DNA of 64,000 bases, taken from positions 310,001 through 374,000 of the forward strand of contig NBIV01000039.1 in the NCBI GenBank assembly GCA_003194525.1, written 5' to 3'. This stretch comes from Gracilariopsis chorda. Lineage: Eukaryota; Rhodophyta; Florideophyceae; Gracilariales; Gracilariaceae. The notes below the pieces were generated by a model. The model saw nothing but the letters and a program-made list of their open reading frames with translations, did no database searches and had not been told where the DNA came from. This document shows, piece by piece, positions 56,505 through 64,000 of the stretch. The position numbers and the translations under genes are program-made. Position 1 is the first letter of the stretch. The number at the start of each line of letters is the position of its first letter.

Positions 56505-59500
56505 ATGGATTCATTCGGTGGCTTCAAGATTGAAAAGTTGGGCGAGGATAACTTCCATGTATGGAAGCAAAAGGTTGAGTTGCTGCTTGCACTCAAGTAC
56601 CTCGATGACCATCTTGAATCAACCAGGCCTAGGGAAGATGACGAGTTGTTAGCATGGAAGAAGAAAGACGCCAAGGCCAGGGCTGTTATTGGTCTCAGCA
56701 TTAGTGATGAGCATTTGGACCATGTGAGGGATACCGAGAATGCTGCGGAAATGTGGAAAGCCATTTGCGATGTGTTTCAGCGTAAAACGCTGCTCAACCG
56801 AATCAATGCAAGACGTGCCTTCTACACAGCCAAGATGCGAGATGATGAGAAAATGATACACTTCATCAATCTTGTTCGTCATCTTGCATCGGATCTGAAG
56901 AGCATGGACGTAGTGGTTGAGGAAGAAGACATCGCTATGGAAATCCTATGTGGGCTACCAGACCGTTTCGAACACCTCATTGTCGCTATTGACACCACGA
57001 TTGGTGATCGCAAACTCGATTTAGAGTTTGTGAAGAGTCTTTTTCTGCAAGAGGAACAGCGAATGAACGATCGTGCCAAGGAGGAGTCCGGAAGTGACAC
57101 GGCTTTGGTCTGTGCGCAGTCACGAAAGAAGTCCATGGTGTGCTACTACTGTGGTAAGAAGGGGCATATCCAGAGAAACTGTTTCAAGAGACAACGTGAA
57201 AAGGCTAGCAAAGAGCAGAGTGCTGCCGCAAACCGAGCTGTGCAGACCGATCTCGGCAACGAGAAACGAGGATGTGACTCTGACTCTGACTTTGTTTGTC
57301 TCATTGCGACAGGTTCTGTGGAAGAAAGTATCAGTGACTGGATTATTGACTCTGGTGCCACCGCCCATATGACGTATGACGAGTCCATGTTTGGCAGTGA
57401 TAGGAAAAGAGAGTCTACTGGTTTGAGCATCGGTAATGGCTCGAAGCTGGAGTCTCTTGGTCATGGCAGTGTCCCTCTCGATCTCGCTGTTGAAGGGCGT
57501 AAGAGCAAGTGCCGGTTGGGTGAAGTAGTGCACGTACCGAATCTAAGGTATCATCTGCTGTCAGTACCTACGATGTGTGACGTTGGTGCGCGAGTGGTGT
57601 TTGACAAAACCAAAGTATGTGTATACAAAGGCGACACCATGATCGCCCAGGGCCGTCGCATCAAAGGACTGTACTACCTATGTACCGCGATTGAAGTACC
57701 AGAAGACATGGACAACGCACTTGTGACTGACCTGTCACTATGGCATGCTCGAATGGCTCATGTGAATGTGGATGGTATCAAACATATGGCTCGTAACGGT
57801 GTTGTGTCAGGGCTGAATGTGGACTTGAATCAATCGATGGATGTGTGTGACTCTTGTGTAGTGGGAAAATCTACACGTGCTCCAACTCCCAAGCAAGGGG
57901 GGGAACGGGCTTTGCACCCATTGGACCTAGTGCATTCGGACATTTGTGGTCCAATCCAAGTAGGTTCCTTGGGAGGTTCACACTACTTCGTCACATTCAT
58001 CGATGATCACTCCCGTTTTTGCTTCTTGTACATGCTCAAGACCAAGGATGAGGTGTTCCACGTGTTCGTGAAAAGGCTGAAGATGGTTCAAAATCAGAGT
58101 GACCGACATGTGAAAACCATCACCGCACGTGAGTCTGTGCTACATGCGTTACGCACAGACAATGCTGGTGAATATGTGTCAAAGACGTTTTCACAAGAGC
58201 TTGAACGTCACGGTATTGAGCATCAGCGAACGGTGCCTTACAATCCACATCAGAATGGTCTGGCCGAACGGTTCAACCGAACACTCATGGACTTGGTGAG
58301 ATCGATGCTGCATCACAAGAAACTGCCAAAGAGCTTCTGGGCTGAAGCATTGAACGTTGCAGTGTATGTGCGCAATCGAGTCACCTGCAAGGCCCTTCCG
58401 AGTGACGTGACACCACTCGAGATGTGGAGTGGATATGAACCTGACTTGAGCAATCTGCGTGTGTTCGGTAGCCGGTGCTGGTACAAAGTGGTGGACCACA
58501 CTCTGAAGAAGCTGGAGCAACGTGCCGTGGAGGCGATCTTTAATGGGTACACATCTGGATCGAACGGTTATAAACTGTGGGATGCGCAAAAGAAGAAGGT
58601 GGTTGTGTCGAGGGATGTGAGGTTTGACGAATGTAGTGGTTCAGATCAAGGTACTGACCACGTTAATGATGACGACTATGCTGAGATCGACAACTCGGAC
58701 AAGCCGAAATCAAACATCACCTCCACATCTACTACACCCACCGATGCTGCCCAAGTTGAACCCGCTGCACCAGATACTCCACCAGAAGAAGCTTCGGGCA
58801 GTGGCCACGATGAGCTCACAGCTGAGACAGAACTTGAGCCAGACGTACCAGATCCACCACCACTTCGGAGATCCACTCGTGAGCGTAGAGCGCCTACCTC
58901 GTGGTGGCGCGGAACTGCCCTACTCACTGCCAGTGATGACATCCCATCCTCGTACTCGGGTGCGGTGTCACGTCCTTATTCAAAAGCGTGGACCAAGGCC
59001 ATGAACAGTGAGTACGAGTCTCTGACGGAGCATGACACATGGGAGGTAGTGCCAAGGCCAGCTGACAGCAACGTGATATCATCCAAGTGGGTATTTGTGC
59101 AAACATATGAGGCTGGTGACAACGATGAACCGACAGTGAGGTACAAGGCTCGTGTAGTGGCTCGAGGGTTTCTGCAGATCGAAGGTGTAGAATTCTCCGA
59201 GACGTATGCACCAGTGGTCAAATTGACATCCATTAGAGTGATTCTGTCCATTGTAACAGTGCAGGACTATCATCTACACCAGATGGATGTGAAGAATGCA
59301 TTCTTGAATGGCGACCTGGAAGAGACTGTGTACATGGAGCAGCCAGACGGATTCATCAAACCTGGGAACGAGGACTTGGTATGCCTTCTCAAGAAAGCCA
59401 TCTATGGGCTACTACAGGCATCAAGGCAGTGGTTTGCAAAGATGTACTTGTTCCTCGTTGTTGCCAGTAGTACCTGCGCTGTCACTGAAAACCACATGTT

Positions 59501-59573
59501 CCGGGGAGCCTGGGCTGTTTTGGAGGGTACCTCTGCAAAGGCGCATATGCGCGTGTGCGCGAACCCAACGTGA
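56505..59573 (+). CDS. Array unit 3: intact gag-protease-integrase-partial RT
   Basis: A 1,022-codon open frame from the conserved ATG. Gag occupies residues 1 to about 205, with zinc knuckle C213-C216-H221-C226. The protease has D282-S-G-A and TAHMTY. The gag-pre-integrase zinc set is H414, H419, C448, C451. The integrase core has D479, D552 and E588 with 35 residues between the last two (DD35E). The linker runs to about residue 860. The RT has its fingers and motif A (QMDVKNAFLNGD, D928) and then stops short: residues from about 986 are read from the LTR. YxDD and RNase H are absent. It could make particle, protease and integrase proteins but no active RT. Confidence 0.85.
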   Translation: MDSFGGFKIEKLGEDNFHVWKQKVELLLALKYLDDHLESTRPREDDELLAWKKKDAKARAVIGLSISDEHLDHVRDTENAAEMWKAICDVFQRKTLLNRINARRAFYTAKMRDDEKMIHFINLVRHLASDLKSMDVVVEEEDIAMEILCGLPDRFEHLIVAIDTTIGDRKLDLEFVKSLFLQEEQRMNDRAKEESGSDTALVCAQSRKKSMVCYYCGKKGHIQRNCFKRQREKASKEQSAAANRAVQTDLGNEKRGCDSDSDFVCLIATGSVEESISDWIIDSGATAHMTYDESMFGSDRKRESTGLSIGNGSKLESLGHGSVPLDLAVEGRKSKCRLGEVVHVPNLRYHLLSVPTMCDVGARVVFDKTKVCVYKGDTMIAQGRRIKGLYYLCTAIEVPEDMDNALVTDLSLWHARMAHVNVDGIKHMARNGVVSGLNVDLNQSMDVCDSCVVGKSTRAPTPKQGGERALHPLDLVHSDICGPIQVGSLGGSHYFVTFIDDHSRFCFLYMLKTKDEVFHVFVKRLKMVQNQSDRHVKTITARESVLHALRTDNAGEYVSKTFSQELERHGIEHQRTVPYNPHQNGLAERFNRTLMDLVRSMLHHKKLPKSFWAEALNVAVYVRNRVTCKALPSDVTPLEMWSGYEPDLSNLRVFGSRCWYKVVDHTLKKLEQRAVEAIFNGYTSGSNGYKLWDAQKKKVVVSRDVRFDECSGSDQGTDHVNDDDYAEIDNSDKPKSNITSTSTTPTDAAQVEPAAPDTPPEEASGSGHDELTAETELEPDVPDPPPLRRSTRERRAPTSWWRGTALLTASDDIPSSYSGAVSRPYSKAWTKAMNSEYESLTEHDTWEVVPRPADSNVISSKWVFVQTYEAGDNDEPTVRYKARVVARGFLQIEGVEFSETYAPVVKLTSIRVILSIVTVQDYHLHQMDVKNAFLNGDLEETVYMEQPDGFIKPGNEDLVCLLKKAIYGLLQASRQWFAKMYLFLVVASSTCAVTENHMFRGAWAVLEGTSAKAHMRVCANPT

Positions 59574-60252
59574 AACTGGCTTCTGATTGGCTACTGCAAA
59601 TGTACATATGCAACGTGGTGCGTACAAGTGGTATGGCATAACTGGATCGGTTGGACACACCCACGTGTCCAGCTATTACAGTGGTCACAGTGTACGTTGT
59701 GTGCAGGGGATACTGGTGAAGTGGTTGACAGCTGGTACAAGTGGTACAGCAGTGGTTGTTACAATGATAAGGTGCGCATGCACTGTCAACAGGTTTACAC
59801 ATGCACGGGTATATTGATGACGTGGGTGTTGTGTGCATTGCCACTTGATGCATTGCCACTTGATGACATGGCACTAACACCACAGGTTACGTGCTGACTT
59901 ACCGTGACGTGTTGACTTACCGTGATGTGTTGGCATGTGCTGGCGTGTGTTGGAGTCGTGAATTTGTGCCCTGTCATGGTCATGTGGATGCACGAAACTA
60001 TTACGGAACGTTGGTGCGTTGGTGTGCGTTGATGTAATGAGGTTGTCCTGAGCTGGCTATGTCATGTTAGATGATGATTGGTAGTATTGAGTGTCCCTGC
60101 TTAATGGTTTAGGTTTTACTTGTAGTTGGTGTTCCCGCGCAATTCGAGTTTAGAGTGGAATATAAGATGTGCCTGAAGGACCTCCAAGTAAATCCAAGCC
60201 AGAGCTGGCGAGCTTCCCTTCCATTCCCTCAACTTCCTTACAACTTTCAACA
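59459..60252 (+). repeat. Array LTR 4 (794 bp)
   Basis: Same ends and length as LTR 3, with the 15-base duplication. The palindrome reads GGCGCATATGCGC with AAAGG before it where the others have AAAAG. Confidence 0.85.
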
Positions 60253-61474
60253 GGTTATGGGCCCAGCCCCGCTTACCGCTGTCGCTATCCCTTTCCTTAT
60301 TGCTCGTCTGTCGCCGCTCTCCCTCACCGCCGTTCATCCGTTTCGCCGTGGTTGCCTCTTTCGTCGTTGCGTCGGGGGTCTTGATACCATTTTTGGTCGG
60401 TGTTGGTCATTCTCCTTTGGTTTGCGTTCCTCCCTGAGGGCGTTGTGGTGGTAATGGTTCGACGTTTACTTCCTATCGTTGTTGAGTTGGGCCTCCGTTG
60501 TTGCCCGTGTTGTCGATGGCTATCTACTTTGCGTGTGACACTCCCTCTATCTTGTGTTTTGGGATCCCCGAGTCGTTAGTCGGGTCGTATCCGTGAGGTC
60601 AAGTCGGTCTAGTTTCGAAGTCTGGGCTCCGTGATCGTGTGCTCAGCAGTTGTTTATATTTCGTGTTTCTTGGTCATCATCTGGTTTCCAGTGCGACGAG
60701 CGGTTGATCCGGGTTACTTTGGGTGATTCCAGGTATCCAGGGACGTGAGCCTGGCGGCTTGAACCAAAGCGGGTGTACTGTCGAGCGGCTTCCCACCAGT
60801 CCATTTGGACAGATAACGGTGACGGTCGTTAAGACCTGGTAAGTTCAGCGGGTGCATCTGTGGACGGGGTGCCGTGGGGTACTGCGCTGGTGGGGGTGAT
60901 TGAATTATTTGTTTTGATCCTAACTGCGTGTCGGGATTCTTGGGCTGTTGCGAAGGTATTCCATAACGAGCTTTTGATCCGTGCATCTGACCCTTGGGCG
61001 TTTGTGCGGGGAGGCGACGTGGCGTAGGCTGACCTCCTTCTTAGGATCAGGCCGCGTGTGACCTTAAGTTGTTGCGCGTTAGCAGCGTACTTTGGTTGCC
61101 ATAGTAGCTTCAGTTGCGAGGTCGCGCAAGTTCTTGCAAGAGGCCAGAGAGGCTTATACTTGGTGAAAGCATATCTTGGGTTATTAAACATCCTCTGGAA
61201 GCGTCGTAGAGAGCAACAAATCTTCTCCTTAGACGTAGGAGAGGGAAGACAGAAGAAGACGTCTTGTACGCGGAGCATCTCCGGGGGCCAGGGGTCCGAC
61301 ACCCTAGGGTAGCGGAGGTAGTACCTCCCGTCAGTGCGCCCGAATTTGAAGTTTTTTGGTTGTTGTTGTTGTCGTTGTTTTTGTTGTTATTGTTGTCGTT
61401 GTTGCCATTTTTGTACTACTTAAGTGCCGTAGGTCTTTCATCGCATCTGTGCTGTTTGTTGACATCTACCAAGC
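60253..61474 (+). other. Array leader 4 with candidate intron
   Basis: The candidate intron spans 60839-61334 (496 nt). The acceptor reads ACCTCCCGTCAG. The TTG-rich run precedes the ATG at 61475. Confidence 0.6.
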
Positions 61475-64000
61475 ATGGATTCATTCGGTGGCTTCAAGAT
61501 TGAAAAGTTGGGCGAGGATAACTTCCATGTATGGAAGCAAAAGGTTGAGTTGCTGCTTGCACTCAAGGACCTCGATGACCATCTTGAATCAACCAGGCCT
61601 AGGGAAGATGACGAGTTGTTAGCATGGAAGAAGAAAGACGCCAAGGCCAGGGCTGTTATTGGTCTCAGCATTAGTGATGAGCATTTGGACCATGTGAGGG
61701 ATACCGAGAATGCTGCGGAAATGTGGAAAGCCATTTGCGATGTGTTTCAGCGTAAAACGCTGCTCAACCGAATCAATGCAAGACGTGCCTTCTACACAGC
61801 CAAGATGCGAGATGATGAGAAAATGATACACTTCATCAATCTTGTTCGTCATCTTGCATCGGATCTGAAGAGCATGGACGTAGTGGTTGAGGAAGAAGAC
61901 ATCGCTATGGAAATCCTATGTGGGCTACCAGACCGTTTCGAACACCTCATTGTCGCTATTGACACCACGATTGGTGATCGCAAACTCGATTTAGAGTTTG
62001 TGAAGAGTCTTTTTCTGCAAGAGGAACAGCGAATGAACGATCGTGCCAAGGAGGAGTCCGGAAGTGACACGGCTTTGGTCTGTGCGCAGTCACGAAAGAA
62101 GTCCATGGTGTGCTACTACTGTGGTAAGAAGGGGCATATCCAGAGAAACTGTTTCAAGAGACAACGTGAAAAGGCTAGCAAAGAGCAGAGTGCTGCCGCA
62201 AACCGAGCTGTGCAGACCGATCTCGGCAACGAGAAACGAGGATGTGACTCTGACTCTGACTTTGTTTGTCTCATTGCGACAGGTTCTGTGGAAGAAAGTA
62301 TCAGTGACTGGATTATTGACTCTGGTGCCACCGCCCATATGACGTATGACGAGTCCATGTTTGGCAGTGATAGGAAAAGAGAGTCTACTGGTTTGAGCAT
62401 CGGTAATGGCTCGAAGCTGGAGTCTCTTGGTCATGGCAGTGTCCCTCTCGATCTCGCTGTTGAAGGGCGTAAGAGCAAGTGCCGGTTGGGTGAAGTAGTG
62501 CACGTACCGAATCTAAGGTATCATCTGCTGTCAGTACCTACGATGTGTGACGTTGGTGCGCGAGTGGTGTTTGACAAAACCAAAGTATGTGTATACAAAG
62601 GCGACACCATGATCGCCCAGGGCCGTCGCATCAAAGGACTGTACTACCTATGTACCGCGATTGAAGTACCAGAAGACATGGACAACGCACTTGTGACTGA
62701 CCTGTCACTATGGCATGCTCGAATGGCTCATGTGAATGTGGATGGTATCAAACATATGGCTCGTAACGGTGTTGTGTCAGGGCTGAATGTGGACTTGAAT
62801 CAATCGATGGATGTGTGTGACTCTTGTGTAGTGGGAAAATCTACACGTGCTCCAACTCCCAAGCAAGGGGGGGAACGGGCTTTGCACCCATTGGACCTAG
62901 TGCATTCGGACATTTGTGGTCCAATCCAAGTAGGTTCCTTGGGAGGTTCACACTACTTCGTCACATTCATCGATGATCACTCCCGTTTTTGCTTCTTGTA
63001 CATGCTCAAGACCAAGGATGAGGTGTTCCACGTGTTCGTGAAGTGGCTGAAGATGGTTCAAAATCAGAGTGACCGACATGTGAAAACCATCACCGCACGT
63101 GAGTCTGTGCTACATGCGTTACGCACAGACAATGCTGGTGAATATGTGTCAAAGACGTTTTCACAAGAGCTTGAACGTCACGGTATTGAGCATCAGCGAA
63201 CGGTGCCTTACAATCCACATCAGAATGGTCTGGCCGAACGGTTCAACCGAACACTCATGGACTTGGTGAGATCGATGCTGCATCACAAGAAACTGCCAAA
63301 GAGCTTCTGGGCTGAAGCATTGAACGTTGCAGTGTATGTGCGCAATCGAGTCACCTGCAAGGCCCTTCCGAGTGACGTGACACCACTCGAGATGTGGAGT
63401 GGATATGAACCTGACTTGAGCAATCTGCGTGTGTTCGGTAGCCGGTGCTGGTACAAAGTGGTGGACCACACTCTGAAGAAGCTGGAGCAACGTGCCGTGG
63501 AGGCGATCTTTAATGGGTACACATCTGGATCGAACGGTTATAAACTGTGGGATGCGCAAAAGAAGAAGGTGGTTGTGTCGAGGGATGTGAGGTTTGACGA
63601 ATGTAGTGGTTCAGATCAAGGTACTGACCACGTTAATGATGACGACTATGCTGAGATCGACAACTCGGACAAGCCGAAATCAAACATCACCTCCACATCT
63701 ACTACACCCACCGATGCTGCCCAAGTTGAACCCGCTGCACCAGATACTCCACCAGAAGAAGCTTCGGGCAGTGGCCACGATGAGCTCACAGCTGAGACAG
63801 AACTTGAGCCAGACGTACCAGATCCACCACCACTTCGGAGATCCACTCGTGAGCGTAGAGCGCCTACCTCGTGGTGGCGCGGAACTGCCCTACTCACTGC
63901 CAGTGATGACATCCCATCCTCGTACTCGGGTGCGGTGTCACGTCCTTATTCAAAAGCGTGGACCAAGGCCATGAACAGTGAGTACGAGTCTCTGACGGAG
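61475..64000 (+). CDS. Array unit 4 gag-pol, cut by the window end
   Basis: Open from the ATG to the last base of the window (842 codons visible) with no stop seen by comparison with unit 3. It carries the same zinc knuckle, DSGATAHMTY protease, gag-pre-integrase set and DD35E integrase, and the Ser codon in place of the unit 1/2 stop. It differs from unit 3 at a few residues (KDLDD for KYLDD; VKWLK for VKRLK), where it agrees with units 1 and 2. Whether its RT is truncated like the others cannot be seen. Confidence 0.8.
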   Translation, partial: MDSFGGFKIEKLGEDNFHVWKQKVELLLALKDLDDHLESTRPREDDELLAWKKKDAKARAVIGLSISDEHLDHVRDTENAAEMWKAICDVFQRKTLLNRINARRAFYTAKMRDDEKMIHFINLVRHLASDLKSMDVVVEEEDIAMEILCGLPDRFEHLIVAIDTTIGDRKLDLEFVKSLFLQEEQRMNDRAKEESGSDTALVCAQSRKKSMVCYYCGKKGHIQRNCFKRQREKASKEQSAAANRAVQTDLGNEKRGCDSDSDFVCLIATGSVEESISDWIIDSGATAHMTYDESMFGSDRKRESTGLSIGNGSKLESLGHGSVPLDLAVEGRKSKCRLGEVVHVPNLRYHLLSVPTMCDVGARVVFDKTKVCVYKGDTMIAQGRRIKGLYYLCTAIEVPEDMDNALVTDLSLWHARMAHVNVDGIKHMARNGVVSGLNVDLNQSMDVCDSCVVGKSTRAPTPKQGGERALHPLDLVHSDICGPIQVGSLGGSHYFVTFIDDHSRFCFLYMLKTKDEVFHVFVKWLKMVQNQSDRHVKTITARESVLHALRTDNAGEYVSKTFSQELERHGIEHQRTVPYNPHQNGLAERFNRTLMDLVRSMLHHKKLPKSFWAEALNVAVYVRNRVTCKALPSDVTPLEMWSGYEPDLSNLRVFGSRCWYKVVDHTLKKLEQRAVEAIFNGYTSGSNGYKLWDAQKKKVVVSRDVRFDECSGSDQGTDHVNDDDYAEIDNSDKPKSNITSTSTTPTDAAQVEPAAPDTPPEEASGSGHDELTAETELEPDVPDPPPLRRSTRERRAPTSWWRGTALLTASDDIPSSYSGAVSRPYSKAWTKAMNSEYESLTE

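Larger units (their letters stand above)
44564..64000 (+). mobile_element. Tandem array of RT-truncated copia units
   Basis: Four LTRs alternate with internal regions in direct orientation, each LTR serving the units on both sides. gag ATG positions are 46580, 51535, 56505 and 61475, giving periods of 4,955, 4,970 and 4,970. Each complete unit has LTR (779-794), leader (1,222-1,223) and a 2,954-base coding part that enters the next LTR inside RT. The 15-base period difference is mainly an indel in LTR 2. The array continues past the window end. The leader and LTR resemble, but are distinct from, the first copia family. Confidence 0.9.

Overview
The window looks like a transposon-choked, gene-poor stretch of a eukaryotic nuclear genome. 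It holds Ty3/gypsy and Ty1/copia LTR retrotransposons, a decayed Helitron, and probable spliced leader introns. I recognise no ordinary host gene, rRNA, tRNA or CRISPR array. An oomycete-like or other protist/fungal genome would fit, but no marker gene fixes the lineage. All naming is from reading the sequence; no database was consulted.

Layout. (1) 1-1790: relic of an LTR retrotransposon (gag, protease, integrase zinc-binding remnants). (2) ~2100-9601: gypsy-1, a Ty3/gypsy element broken by frameshifts. (3) 10383-22088: copia-A, split by gypsy-2 (11191-18798), which has two LTRs and a near-perfect 5-bp target duplication (11186-11190 / 18799-18803). (4) 21298-25947: copia-B, internally deleted, sharing its left LTR with copia-A. 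(5) 25948-26614: an inverted LTR piece plus a leader/gag fragment. (6) 26615-43032, minus strand: copia-C, copia-D and copia-E chained head to tail through shared LTRs. The LTR between D and C is cut in two by a 6.08-kb insert (28747-34826) that carries a decayed Helitron Rep/helicase gene. (7) 43033-44563: an LTR plus leader of a further copy (copia-F). (8) 44564-64000 and beyond: four units of a second copia family in direct tandem array (LTR-leader-gag-pol-LTR-leader-gag-pol...), repeat period 4,970 bp (4,955 bp for the first).

How it fits together. In a functional element, gag makes the particle, the protease cuts the polyprotein, RT/RNase H copies the RNA and integrase inserts the cDNA. 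Here almost every copy is broken. The exception is the array: unit 3 (1,022 codons) and the visible part of unit 4 have an open gag-protease-integrase frame. However, every complete unit loses the RT at the same place, before the YxDD motif, where the frame runs straight into the next LTR with no polypurine tract visible. The array therefore probably grew by DNA recombination and not by retrotransposition. Substitutions shared in alternating blocks between units point to gene conversion.

The main points for a second look are the LTR-sharing chains seen in three separate places, the RT-less tandem array, the Helitron-split LTR, and a leader intron kept in diverged copies on both strands.
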